A DNA stretch of 64,000 nucleotides from Methanolacinia paynteri (GCF_000784355.1 NZ_KN360939.1:46886-110885); one strand, 5' to 3'. Positions 18,135 through 26,792 are shown, counted from the first letter of the stretch. Numbers and translations: made by a program. The notes: generated by a model not told the origin, from the letters alone.

Positions 18135-18842
18135 TCAGTCTCCCCTGAAGAGGAAGTCCGCACCTTCGAGCTTCCTGATAACCCCAAAGTGGTTCTGCCA
18201 TCCTATATCCTTCTTCCCGACGCAGATCGTGCAGACCCCGAGAGGAGGCGCTCCTTTGAGTGTGATCTTCTGCGGGTCGGAGATCTCCTCCTGTTCGTCT
18301 ATCGCCCTGAAGAGGTACCTGAGCCCGGTTCCCTGCACTGCGTTGGTCTCGACGATGTCGAGCCCTTCGTTCACCTCGCGGATCTTCTCCCTGAAAACCT
18401 CCTTTTCCGCCTGAGATACGAGATCTGTCCTTGTAACGACTGCGATATCCGCGAGGGCCAGCATTGCGCTCATCTTAAGTGGAGTATTTACCCCGGATAT
18501 CGAACTCAGGACAACTATTCCGAGCGACTGGGTGGTATACGGCGAACAGCGGAGGCATAATCCCGCACTCTCCACTATCAGGAGATCGGCGCCTTCGGAC
18601 TCGGCCCACGATATTGCATCGCTCATAACCAGTATCCCTACATGGTCGGGGCAGACGTCCCCCGAGTATACCTTCTTTGTCGGAATTCCGAACTCCCCTG
18701 CAAGCTCCTCGTCCTCAAAGGCCCTGACAACGTCGATCTTCAGGTACGCACACCGTTTTTCCCCCGAATATTTCCTTATCACCTGTTTGACCACAGCCGT
18801 CTTTCCAGCAGACGGCGGCCCTGCGATTACGATCATTTTCAT
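18135..18842 (-). CDS. HypB/UreG-like GTPase with extra CxxC motifs
   Basis: 235 residues. P-loop GPPSAGKT at 8-15, a G3-like region with LIVESAGLC, and the base-specificity motif VTRTD at 136-140 place it in the HypB/UreG/CobW group of metal-delivery GTPases. Cys64, the pair Cys96/Cys99 (LCLRC) and a C-terminal CxxC at 204/207 (VCTIC) could hold a metal or an iron-sulfur cluster. It overlaps the ABC ATPase gene by four bases. HypB for hydrogenase is unlikely because no hyp genes are near and the HypB metal motifs differ. Its target is unknown; maturation of a protein of this operon is likely. Confidence 0.82.
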   Translation of the reverse strand: MKMIVIAGPPSAGKTAVVKQVIRKYSGEKRCAYLKIDVVRAFEDEELAGEFGIPTKKVYSGDVCPDHVGILVMSDAISWAESEGADLLIVESAGLCLRCSPYTTQSLGIVVLSSISGVNTPLKMSAMLALADIAVVTRTDLVSQAEKEVFREKIREVNEGLDIVETNAVQGTGLRYLFRAIDEQEEISDPQKITLKGAPPLGVCTICVGKKDIGWQNHFGVIRKLEGADFLFRGD

Positions 18843-19618
18843 GCCGGATTTACGCTCCTGATAATCTCTCCCGCACGTATCAGCTCTCTCAGCGTGCAGA
18901 GCGTCCGGTCCATCCTGATGATCTCTGCAAGCGCTTCCCTCTCCTCTTCTCCGGGTTCGAGGATGCGCTCCACGGCCCCGTTCTTCATAACAATCCTCTT
19001 TGCAGAGAGCAGTGAGACGACCGGATCGTGTGTGACGAAGATGAGTGCCTTATGGTGCGTTTTCAGGCATTCGATCACTTTCTCCTTGAATATGCCTGCA
19101 TTTTCGATCTCGTCGAGAAGAATAATCGGTGCATTTGAGATCATTATGGCATCTGCGACCATCAGGGACCTTGTCTGTCCTCCGGAAAGCGAGGTCATCC
19201 TGACTTCCGGGAGGATCTTTTCGCCTGTAAACTCATTCGCAAGGGCAATCGTCTTTTCGACTGTTCTTTCGTCCTCTATCTTTCTCGACCTGACATGCAT
19301 CCCGAGAAAATCCCCGACAGTCATATCTGCAAGGCATTTTGTATTCTGGGTGATCAGAGCGACGGGTTTCTTCGCCGGGTCGCGGACGAACTCTTCAGGG
19401 GCAGGTTCTCCGTTCACGAGAATTGTCCTGCCTGTAATCGTGTCCCTGTTTGCAAAGACTTCTATGTCGTTTATCAGGGCGCTCTTTCCCGATCCCGTCG
19501 GTCCCACTATCGATATCGTGTCGCCCGGGCATATTGTGAGAGCACTGAAATTTTCCGTGATCCCTTTCCTGTTCCTGCCGGGGAGTATCGTGATCTTTTC
19601 TATTGTCAGGGGGTCCAT
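18839..19618 (-). CDS. ABC-type ATPase without a permease
   Basis: 259 residues. Complete ABC ATPase: Walker A GPTGSGKSALI, Q-loop ITQNTK, signature MTSLSGGQTRSLMVADA, Walker B ILLDEIENA and a His switch FVTHD. No membrane helix is present and no permease gene is encoded nearby. It is the first gene of the operon and is coupled to the GTPase by a four-base overlap. Soluble ABC proteins of this kind act in assembly or activation reactions, such as the AtwA component of methyl-coenzyme M reductase activation. That comparison is inference only. Confidence 0.85.
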   Translation of the reverse strand: MDPLTIEKITILPGRNRKGITENFSALTICPGDTISIVGPTGSGKSALINDIEVFANRDTITGRTILVNGEPAPEEFVRDPAKKPVALITQNTKCLADMTVGDFLGMHVRSRKIEDERTVEKTIALANEFTGEKILPEVRMTSLSGGQTRSLMVADAIMISNAPIILLDEIENAGIFKEKVIECLKTHHKALIFVTHDPVVSLLSAKRIVMKNGAVERILEPGEEEREALAEIIRMDRTLCTLRELIRAGEIIRSVNPA

Positions 19619-19755
19619 GTATCAGTATTAGCGGACTATTTCTTAATATGGATCATTTAAGGCAAAAATTAAGATACTATGGGGAAATTTTTTAATTAGA
19701 TTTTACCTATTATGCAAATAATTCGCTGCAGTTTTTTAGCAGGTTGTGTAAAGTC

Positions 19756-19775
19756 GTTTAACCTCCGGGTTAAAC
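19756..19775. promoter_or_regulatory. Perfect inverted repeat between divergent genes
   Basis: GTTTAACC and GGTTAAAC form a perfect 8-base inverted repeat around a 4-base centre. It lies in the 260-base gap between the coenzyme M operon (minus) and the next plus-strand gene, about 40 bases upstream of a TTTATAACC box for the latter. It could be an operator for either direction. Confidence 0.4.
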
Positions 19776-19879
19776 CATCCAATCGGTTCCGTTTATACCT
19801 TTTATAACCCGGTCCTTACTATTTAGAATTGTATTTCGGGAGTTCTGACAGGCTGGGAAGATGAATTAAGGAATAAGAT

Positions 19880-20224
19880 ATGACAGAAACCTGTTTAATA
19901 AGCGGAGAGATGAAAATGGAGCTTTCCGGTGCTGACGGGGCAACAGGCATCGCAGAGAATGAATACGCAGAGTTCGGAATATCACCGTTCGACGAACTGC
20001 ATGAGATAGAATTGTCGATTAGTGAAGCCCTGGAAAACGGTGGAGGAGATATTCTTCCTGCGCTTTACCTGCTCAACTACTGCAGGAATCTTGCGGAAGG
20101 CGGTGACATGGAGGAGTACATCGAGGCATGCACTCTTCTGTCAGATATTTGCAGGAGCCTTCCCGGCAACAGGGGCGGAAGACTAAGGCCCGTCGGTGAC
20201 TACCTGGATTTCTGCATAGATTGA
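19880..20224 (+). CDS. Small acidic protein of unknown function
   Basis: 114 residues, strongly acidic, no membrane segment and no signal peptide. Residues 35-105 look helical, with paired-helix character (ELHEIELSISEAL, LLNYCRNLAEGG, CTLLSDICRSLP). The start ATG has AAGGA seven bases upstream. I do not recognise a family. It is divergent from the coenzyme M operon and precedes a regulator gene that has its own leaderless promoter. Confidence 0.65.
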   Translation: MTETCLISGEMKMELSGADGATGIAENEYAEFGISPFDELHEIELSISEALENGGGDILPALYLLNYCRNLAEGGDMEEYIEACTLLSDICRSLPGNRGGRLRPVGDYLDFCID

Positions 20225-20284
20225 TGGCAATTATTTTGCCTTTTCAGGAAAACACTTAATATCTATTTTTCTCAATTGTATGTC

Positions 20285-20776
20285 ATGTTCTCGCAAAGGA
20301 TATTCCAGGTAGGTTTTAAAACCGCACTGCAGGAGGAGATCGACAGAAAAGGCGTAAGCATTCGTGAACTTGCAGAGAGAGCCGGAATTCCTGTTGCAAC
20401 ACTTTACAAGATAACTTCGGGAGAGCGTGATCCGCGGTTTTCAACTGTGCAGGCAATAGTGAATGCATTGCAGCCACAGGATTCCGATTTTGTTGCCATT
20501 ATAGCGGCCAAATTCCTGCTCGACGATATAGAATCAAGCCGGCCGGACGTGGGAGCAAAGAAGGTGAAAGTTCGCGGATATCCTGCATATACGATGGAAG
20601 AGTGCATTATCTCAGCGGTCAGGGCTGAAAAGGACGGTGCCCTCGGGATCGTCTGCGCCCCTGTACTTGCGTCGATGATCGAGCGTATAGTTGAGATTCC
20701 GGTCGTAATTATGAAACCGCAGGCCGAAACGATAATCGAGGCTTTGAAGACACTTGACCGGCGGCTTGAAAAATAA
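20285..20776 (+). CDS. Archaeal Xre-type transcriptional regulator (COG1709-like)
   Basis: About 163 residues. The N-terminal Xre helix-turn-helix (about 10-65) reads SIRELAERAGIPVATLYKI and then DPRFSTVQAIVNAL. The C-terminal half (about 95-160, GYPAYTMEECIISAVRA, PVVIMKP) is a small alpha/beta domain seen in archaeal regulators of unassigned effector. CTTAATAT at about 20255 is placed as a TATA box for a leaderless start at this ATG. It converges on copA, so its target is not obvious; autoregulation or control of the divergent region upstream is possible. Confidence 0.8.
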   Translation: MFSQRIFQVGFKTALQEEIDRKGVSIRELAERAGIPVATLYKITSGERDPRFSTVQAIVNALQPQDSDFVAIIAAKFLLDDIESSRPDVGAKKVKVRGYPAYTMEECIISAVRAEKDGALGIVCAPVLASMIERIVEIPVVIMKPQAETIIEALKTLDRRLEK

Positions 20777-20792
20777 TTTTTTTATCTTTGTT

Positions 20793-23222
20793 TTATCTTT
20801 CTGCAACTGCGGGCGGCCTGTACCCTTTGAGCATCAGCGAGAGTGAAATAACCGTGACCGAACTGAGCACCATGGCGGCGCCTGCATACTCCGGCCTGAA
20901 TATAATTCCGTAAAACGGGTAAAGGACTCCTGCGGCGACGGGGATCAACGCCGTGTTGTATGCAAAAGCCCAGAAAAGATTCAGCTTGATCCTTCCCATG
21001 ACCTTTCTTGAAAGCTGAATTGCGGCTGCGACATCTCTGAGGTCGCTCTTCATCAGGACTATATCAGCGCTCTCCAGGGCGATATCCGTTCCGCTTCCTA
21101 CCGCTATGCCCACGTCGGCCTCGGCAAGAGCCGGGGCGTCATTTATGCCGTCTCCTACAAAGGCGGTCATGCCGGATTCCTCCCTGATCTTTTTTACCTG
21201 TGCGGCCTTTTCACCGGGCAGGACATTTGCATGTACATCGTCGATACCCGCCTCCTTTGCGACCGAAAGTGCAGTGATCGCGTTGTCCCCGGTAATCATC
21301 GAGACCGAAAGGTCCATTGCTTTTATCTCCGATACGGCCTTTCCTGCAGAATCCTTCAGTACATCGGATATTGCCAGTACCCCGATGATTTTTCCGTCCG
21401 CGGCTACTGTGACTGTTGTTTTTCCTGCACTTTCGTAGGCCGCAAGCGTTTCTTCGGTCTTTTCATCGATGACAGCGCCGCTGTTCGATACAAAGTCGCG
21501 GGTTCCTGCAGTGACATTCTTCCCGCCTGCAGTGACCTCAACACCGCCGCCTGTCTCGGACCTGAAGTTTTCCCCCTCAGGCACTGCGATCTCTTTTTCC
21601 TTTGCATAATCGAGGATCGCCTTTGCGATTGGATGCTCGGAGAAGCTTTCTGCTGCGGCTGCAAGACCGATCATCTCATTCTCTTCCATGCCGAAGGATG
21701 TAATGTCAGTGACCTCCGGCTTTCCCCGTGTCAGGGTCCCGGTCTTGTCGAATACTATCGTCTTCAGCTTCTCCGATATCTCGAGCGCCTCGCCGTTCCT
21801 GATAAGGATTCCGAGTTCAGCCCCTCTTCCGATTCCTACCGTAACAGCGGTCGGCGTCGCGAGACCGAGTGCACACGGGCATGCCACGACTATAATTGAT
21901 ATGAAGACGGTCAGTGCAAAGAGAGTTGTCGAACCGAGTACGAAATACCAGACCGAGGATGCAACTATTGCTATGAGAAGTATTGCGGGTATGAACCATG
22001 CTACAGCCACATCCGCGATCCTCTGGACCGGTGGTTTCGTCCTCTGGGTCTCCTCGACGAGGCTTATGATCTGCGATAAGACCGTATCCTTTCCTACCTT
22101 TGTAGCTGTGAATGCAACCGATCCCCCGGTAAGCAGCGTTCCGCCTGTTACCGTGTCTCCCTGCTTCTTTAGAACAGGCACCGGCTCTCCAGTTATCATA
22201 GACTCATCGACATACGCCTCTCCCGAGAGAACAGTTCCGTCGACTGGGACCCTGCTTCCCGGTTTGACAAGGATCTCGGCTCCTTCCATCAGGTCTTCTG
22301 CAGGAATCTCGACATATTCGCCGTCTTTCTTCACGAGGGCTTTTGCTGGCTTCAGGTTCAGGAGCTTCTTCACGGCATCGTTCGTTCTACCTTTTGCATT
22401 CGCCTCAAGATATCGTCCCAGCGTCAGGAATGCAGTGAGCATAACGGCGGTCTCGTAGAACATGAAATCGCTCGTGAGAACGATCTCAAAAGTGCCGAAT
22501 ACGGACGCAATATATGCCGTCCCGATACCGAGGGCGTACATCACGTCCATGCTGAGCGTTTTGTTTCTCAGGGAGATGAACGCTGCACTGAAAATGGGGT
22601 ATGCAAGATAGATCAGGACTGGTGTGGAGATTATGAACATCAGGAGATTGACGGATATGAACGCCGAAAGCCCCGAGTACATTATTGCAATAAGAACTGC
22701 GGCGGTTCCCAGCCCGAGCACAATTCTCACGAGTTTGTTTTTCTGTTCCTTTTCGAACTCCTCTGTCTCTTTCTCTGAAGAAAAATCCTCTTCAGTCCCC
22801 ATGTACTGGAAACCAGCCGATTCAACTGCCGTTTTGAATTCTCTTTTATCCGTGTCCCCCGGGATATACGATATTACAGCCGAGTTGTCGACGAGGTTTA
22901 CATCGGCCGACATAACGCCGTCGACTTTTTCAAGAGCAGCTTTTACGCTTCCGGCACATACGGCACAGTGCATCCCGCCGATCTTGATCTTCTGTTCGGC
23001 AAGAGATACTCCGTATCCGCTCTTTTTGATTGCCGACTCTATATCCCCCAGGCTTATTTTTTCCGGGTCGAATCTTACCTGTGCGTCCTCTGATGCGATG
23101 CTGACGGAAGCTGAATCCACTCCTTCAAGCTTCTTCAGCGCCGATTCCACGTTCGCAGCACATGCCGCACAGTGCATCCCAGTGACCTTAAGAGAGGTCT
23201 TTTTTACCGGTTTTTCAGACAT
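20793..23222 (-). CDS. copA: Copper-exporting P1B-type ATPase
   Basis: 809 residues. Two N-terminal heavy-metal domains with GMHCAACAANVESAL and GMHCAVCAGSVKAAL, eight membrane helices, actuator motif TGEPVPV, the membrane metal site VACPCALGLATP, the phosphorylation site DKTGT and the hinge GDGINDAPALAEADVG. The CPC motif with paired CxxC domains indicates export of Cu(I) or Ag(I). The gene overlaps the end of the upstream regulator/kinase by 19 bases, so both are likely on one transcript. No CopZ-type chaperone gene is visible. Confidence 0.96.
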   Translation of the reverse strand: MSEKPVKKTSLKVTGMHCAACAANVESALKKLEGVDSASVSIASEDAQVRFDPEKISLGDIESAIKKSGYGVSLAEQKIKIGGMHCAVCAGSVKAALEKVDGVMSADVNLVDNSAVISYIPGDTDKREFKTAVESAGFQYMGTEEDFSSEKETEEFEKEQKNKLVRIVLGLGTAAVLIAIMYSGLSAFISVNLLMFIISTPVLIYLAYPIFSAAFISLRNKTLSMDVMYALGIGTAYIASVFGTFEIVLTSDFMFYETAVMLTAFLTLGRYLEANAKGRTNDAVKKLLNLKPAKALVKKDGEYVEIPAEDLMEGAEILVKPGSRVPVDGTVLSGEAYVDESMITGEPVPVLKKQGDTVTGGTLLTGGSVAFTATKVGKDTVLSQIISLVEETQRTKPPVQRIADVAVAWFIPAILLIAIVASSVWYFVLGSTTLFALTVFISIIVVACPCALGLATPTAVTVGIGRGAELGILIRNGEALEISEKLKTIVFDKTGTLTRGKPEVTDITSFGMEENEMIGLAAAAESFSEHPIAKAILDYAKEKEIAVPEGENFRSETGGGVEVTAGGKNVTAGTRDFVSNSGAVIDEKTEETLAAYESAGKTTVTVAADGKIIGVLAISDVLKDSAGKAVSEIKAMDLSVSMITGDNAITALSVAKEAGIDDVHANVLPGEKAAQVKKIREESGMTAFVGDGINDAPALAEADVGIAVGSGTDIALESADIVLMKSDLRDVAAAIQLSRKVMGRIKLNLFWAFAYNTALIPVAAGVLYPFYGIIFRPEYAGAAMVLSSVTVISLSLMLKGYRPPAVAER

Positions 23223-24664
23223 ACGCTCTTCTCACTTAATAATAATGATTCCTCGTATGGAAAGTGCTTCTTAAGACTTATTATATATTTTGTACCTGTT
23301 TTCCCTTCATTAGACAGGATCATTATCTGCCCGCCGCAGTTATCCATGATACTCCTGATAAGACCAAGCCCGTGGCTTTTCTTACCAGAATTGCCATTTT
23401 CAGTCAGGTCTCCCACGTTAAAACCCTCAATAATATCACCAGGGATACCTGGTCCGAAGTCCTCGAAGAAAACAGATATTGCGGATCCCTCTTCGTATTC
23501 AGGTGCCGAGATCCTTACTTCTGTTCCGGCACCGCAGTGTTTTTTTACATTGTTGAAGAGGTTGTAGAATACGGAGCCAAGCAGATCGTCTGCTACGACC
23601 ATGCAGCCGAAATCCTCGATGGTTATATCAAGGTCGGGATAGTTTTCGGCCTCCCTGCATATCAGCGGCCTTAATTCGACCGGCTTTAAATCGTGGCAGT
23701 TCTCATCGGATTGTCTCATAGCCTCGGTATTTTCAATCAGGTGTTTGATGTTTCCGATAAGATTTCTCATTCTCTTCTCCCACAGAGACTGCTCTTCTTC
23801 CGAATTTCCATCGATCTCAAGGCATCCGGTTTCTACCATGATCATATTTCTGATATCGTGCGTCAGGATATCGAGATAGAATTCATTTTTACTGATCTTT
23901 TCCCCGGCATGTTCATTTTTCTCTTCTTTATACTCATGAAATTCGGTAAAAAATCCGAGAAATTCCATCTTTTCATTAATATAAGGTGCTGCGTGAAAGA
24001 GAATCGGGATAATTTCACCGTAGCTTGTTACGATATCGAGCGGATAATCCCGCAGGTTGTTTTCTTTTAATGCGATGGCGAGAGCTGATTTCGCGTTTTC
24101 ATGATCCCGGAAAAGCACTGCAAGATCCTTTCCTTCAATCTCGTCCTTCCTGTATCCTGACAATTTTTCCATCGCCGAGTTGATATCCATGATTTTGTAC
24201 CTGTCGTCGATTGTGAGGAGCGGATCGATATGAGATTCAATAAGCCTGTTTTTGTATTCATTTGCCTCCTCAAGTGCTTTTTCAGATCTTTTCTTATCGA
24301 CCGCGAGCAGGATTTTATGTGTGAGTTCGGCGAAAAGCGATTTGAGATCTGTACCCTTCTGGATATAATAATCCGCACCGCTGTTCATTGCCTCTATCAC
24401 AACCTCTTCACGACTCCGGCCCGTGAAGATTATGAACGGTATGATATTCCCTTCCCCTCTGATCTTTTTCAGGAAATCCAGTCCGTTCATATCAGGCATC
24501 TCATAATCGGATATTACGGCTTCAAAATTTTGTTCTTCAAGTTTTAACAGCCCCTCTGCTGCAGAATTTCCTGTGGCAACTTTGAAGTAACCGGTTCTTT
24601 CAAGAAATATTTTTGTAATATCCAGGACCTCGGGATCATCATCCACTATGAGGATTTTAATCAT
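23204..24664 (-). CDS. Response regulator-PAS-histidine kinase
   Basis: 486 residues, soluble. Receiver domain at 1-120 (IVDDDPEVLD, phospho-acceptor in VISDYEMPD, Lys in YYIQKGT). PAS domain at about 140-255 (IDDRYKIMDINSAMEKLSGY). Kinase core with an H-box DILTHDIRNMI and ATPase motifs NLFNNVKKH, EDFGPGIPG and GKKSHGLGLIRSIMD. This architecture is frequent in methanogen phosphorelays. It directly precedes copA and overlaps it, suggesting coupling to copper handling, though no metal-sensing motif is visible and the linkage may be accidental. Confidence 0.88.
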   Translation of the reverse strand: MIKILIVDDDPEVLDITKIFLERTGYFKVATGNSAAEGLLKLEEQNFEAVISDYEMPDMNGLDFLKKIRGEGNIIPFIIFTGRSREEVVIEAMNSGADYYIQKGTDLKSLFAELTHKILLAVDKKRSEKALEEANEYKNRLIESHIDPLLTIDDRYKIMDINSAMEKLSGYRKDEIEGKDLAVLFRDHENAKSALAIALKENNLRDYPLDIVTSYGEIIPILFHAAPYINEKMEFLGFFTEFHEYKEEKNEHAGEKISKNEFYLDILTHDIRNMIMVETGCLEIDGNSEEEQSLWEKRMRNLIGNIKHLIENTEAMRQSDENCHDLKPVELRPLICREAENYPDLDITIEDFGCMVVADDLLGSVFYNLFNNVKKHCGAGTEVRISAPEYEEGSAISVFFEDFGPGIPGDIIEGFNVGDLTENGNSGKKSHGLGLIRSIMDNCGGQIMILSNEGKTGTKYIISLKKHFPYEESLLLSEKSVCLKNR

Positions 24665-24808
24665 GGTACTGAGTTTTGGGGATTAGGTTGCGATATATAA
24701 TGGCCGAAAAAAATTTGTTTTTCAGAAAGGGATTTTTTATAATTTTATCGTGCGGTAGTACCTGTGAATTGGGATTTTCAAGATCAATTGCCCCCTTTTC
24801 AGTATAAA

Positions 24809-24973
24809 TTACTGGATTTCTCCGCTCTCTGCCTCATCCATCAGGTGATGCATGTGTTCGTCGAGATTTTTCAGGTGTGCCACAAGTTCCTGGATGTCTC
24901 TTTCGACGTGCTCGATATCATCGTGGACGTGTTTAAGTTCGCCGTTTATGTGGGTTAATAGTTCACTTTCCAT
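24809..24973 (-). CDS. His-rich coiled-coil microprotein, 54 residues
   Basis: A complete small gene: ATG with AAGGAAGTG nine bases upstream, 54 codons, TAA stop. The protein is one long amphipathic helix with heptad Leu/Ile/Val (ELLTHINGELKHVHDDIEHV). It has eight histidines, of which LDEHMHHLMDEAE holds three, and many Asp/Glu. No membrane segment. It probably oligomerises and may bind metal ions; the neighbours are copA with its kinase on one side and marC on the other. Function unknown. Codon pattern and charge are those of a real protein rather than chance translation. Confidence 0.7.
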   Translation of the reverse strand: MESELLTHINGELKHVHDDIEHVERDIQELVAHLKNLDEHMHHLMDEAESGEIQ

Positions 24974-25178
24974 TTGTTTCACTTCCTTTTGCGCCGATTT
25001 TTCAACGCGATAATTAAGTTGAAAATACGGTCGCCTTGAACTTCTCCCTTCAATTTTAAGGAAAAGACCCGATTGTCAAAATTTTTTCATTACGAAAATG
25101 CTGTTATTCTGCCAGATCGTTTGGGAAATTAATTTAAAGTGTCCTGCAAAACAACTGGTTGTTAACCGGGGTGGTATT

Positions 25179-25871
25179 GTGGAAGAGTTGTCATTATTCG
25201 TTGCATTTTTCGGTGCCCTGTTCGCACTTGCAAACCCGTTCGGAAATCTTCCCTTTTTCATAACGTATACTGAAGGTCTCGCACCAAGGGTTCAGAAGGC
25301 AATGGCAATCCTTCTTTCCGTTTTTCTGGTGGTTTTTTTCGGTTTGTTCTTCTTTGCAGGGAATGCAATTCTGCAGTTCTTCGGGATAAGCATACCCGCA
25401 TTCCAGATTGCGGGCGGAATAATCGTCCTGATTATCGCACTGTCAATGGTGAGCGGGGAGCATACCGAAAGGCAGAAGAAGATCATGCATGTCGACGGGG
25501 GTGCCGACGGGAATAAATCGCTGGAAAAGGATTTTGAGGAGGCCGAAGCCTTCCTGCCCAAAGTGCTCGTCCCCCTCGGAATCCCGATCTATGCAGGCCC
25601 TGGGGCACTGAGTGTCGTCATAATGTACGGAAACAAGGCATTTTCCGCAGGATGGGGAGCTGTCATCGATTCGCTGATCGTGATAGTAGTAATATGCCTG
25701 ATCGTTTGCATCGTAAACTTCCTTGCAACCCCTATCAGGCATGGCCTCGGCGACCAGGGACTTGAGATACTTGTCAGGATAATGGGCCTGATTCTTGCGG
25801 CAATTGCAGTTACGCTCTTCATCGAAGGACTGGCGGCGATAAACAGCACCTTTATTGTGCCGTCTGTCTGA
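25179..25871 (+). CDS. MarC family (UPF0056) membrane protein
   Basis: 230 residues, six membrane helices. Family features include FALANPFGNLPFFITYTEGL in the first half and GPGALSVVIMYGNK, the corresponding segment, in the second half, reflecting an inverted repeat. The loop between helices 3 and 4 is long and acidic. MarC proteins have no settled function despite their old link to multiple antibiotic resistance. The GTG start chosen follows GGGGTGG; an ATG 27 codons upstream gives a non-membrane tail that looks spurious. Confidence 0.88.
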   Translation: MEELSLFVAFFGALFALANPFGNLPFFITYTEGLAPRVQKAMAILLSVFLVVFFGLFFFAGNAILQFFGISIPAFQIAGGIIVLIIALSMVSGEHTERQKKIMHVDGGADGNKSLEKDFEEAEAFLPKVLVPLGIPIYAGPGALSVVIMYGNKAFSAGWGAVIDSLIVIVVICLIVCIVNFLATPIRHGLGDQGLEILVRIMGLILAAIAVTLFIEGLAAINSTFIVPSV

Positions 25872-25902
25872 AGGCTCCCCTTTTTTTGGAAACCTAAATT
25901 TA

Positions 25903-25916
25903 TTTGGATATCCTAA
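25903..25916 (+). promoter_or_regulatory. Possible DtxR-family operator before the first regulator gene
   Basis: TTTGGATATCCTAA is a near-perfect palindrome around GGATATCC, eight bases before the start codon of the DtxR-like gene. A site here would allow autorepression. The match is to the general shape of metal-dependent repressor boxes (TTAGG...CCTAA), not to a verified site. Confidence 0.35.
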
Positions 25917-25924
25917 TTATATTG

Positions 25925-26377
25925 ATGACATCCTACAGGGGCAAAAAACTGACAAGAAAAACCGAGGATTATCTTGAGGCGATCCTGGTCGTAAGCCTTG
26001 AGAAAGGATACGCAAAGACAAGGGATGTCGCCGCTCTGCTTGGCGTGACCCCTTCGTCGACGGTCGAGATGTTCATAAAACTGGATAAGATGGGGCTTAT
26101 CGAGTACAGGAAGTATGAAGGTGTCAGGCTGAAACCGGACGGCCTGGAGATCGCAAGAACAATCAAATTCCGCCACGACACTCTCTTTAATTTCCTGCGC
26201 CTGATCGGGGTTAATGATGATATTGCGGACAGCGATGCATGTAAGATGGAGCACGAACTCGAACGCGATACTATCTCTGCGATCGATAATCTCGTGGGCT
26301 TTCTTGGGGGGGATGACAATAAAAGAATACTTGAGGACCTGAAGAGATTCAGGGAGGAAAATTCTCACGATTCATAA
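25925..26377 (+). CDS. DtxR/MntR-type metal-dependent regulator 1
   Basis: About 150 residues. The N-terminal winged helix (about 5-65) has the family start RKTEDYLEAILVVSLEKGYAKTRDVAALLGV, here split as RKTEDYLEAILVV and KTRDVAALLGVTPSSTVEMF. The dimer and metal domain (about 70-140) has the expected His/Glu/Cys ligands in KFRHDTLFNFLRLIGV and ACKMEHELER. It probably represses metal uptake or storage genes when Fe(II) or Mn(II) is plentiful. It is the first of two paralogs flanking a micro-ORF and precedes the feo operon. No SH3-like third domain is present. Confidence 0.88.
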   Translation: MTSYRGKKLTRKTEDYLEAILVVSLEKGYAKTRDVAALLGVTPSSTVEMFIKLDKMGLIEYRKYEGVRLKPDGLEIARTIKFRHDTLFNFLRLIGVNDDIADSDACKMEHELERDTISAIDNLVGFLGGDDNKRILEDLKRFREENSHDS

Positions 26378-26530
26378 ATGTCGATTTTTCACACCTTCTT
26401 TTTTGAACATTAATCCCGGATGTCCGGATATTGTGAATTTTCTGTAAATTTCGGTCACCTGAGATTTTTTATTATATTCTTTGGGAGATTTGCATTCGTT
26501 TCAAAAATTTCGGGTCATCTTATTCCATAC

Positions 26531-26552
26531 CTAAACTGCAATTTTAGTTTAG
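26531..26552. promoter_or_regulatory. Inverted repeat, candidate metal-regulator operator
   Basis: CTAAACT and AGTTTAG are perfect inverted copies separated by eight bases. The site is about 70 bases upstream of a TATA-like CTTAAATA (26600-26607) that would serve the following micro-ORF. Its place between two DtxR-like genes suggests one of them binds here. Confidence 0.4.
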
Positions 26553-26639
26553 ATGATGAAGCCTGAGATAAAATTCGTAAATGATGAAAGGGGCCGGTGC
26601 TTAAATACGCCGGCAAGAGATCCCCGGGGAGGGTATTGA

Positions 26640-26792
26640 ATGTCTCACTCTGGCGGACGCTCTTCGATAGGCGGGGTCAGGGATCTCTCACGTGTCTCCC
26701 CGGTCCTGCTCGAACTTGCGGGTATAAAACTGAAGGAGGATTCCCCCCTGAAAGCGGGGAATAAACCGGTTTACGGGGGTGTAAGGATGTAG
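26640..26792 (+). CDS. Micro-ORF of 50 residues between two DtxR-like regulators
   Basis: ATG with a strong purine ribosome site (GGGGAGGG) about six bases upstream, 50 codons and TAG. The peptide is basic and glycine-rich at its N-terminus (MSHSGGRSSIGGVRDL), has an amphipathic centre (VLLELAGIKL) and ends YGGVRM. A TATA-like box lies upstream. I do not recognise it. It could be a small iron-response protein, or the remnant of a longer gene. The roughly 260 bases either side are AT-rich and hold no other frame with a ribosome site. Confidence 0.45.
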   Translation: MSHSGGRSSIGGVRDLSRVSPVLLELAGIKLKEDSPLKAGNKPVYGGVRM

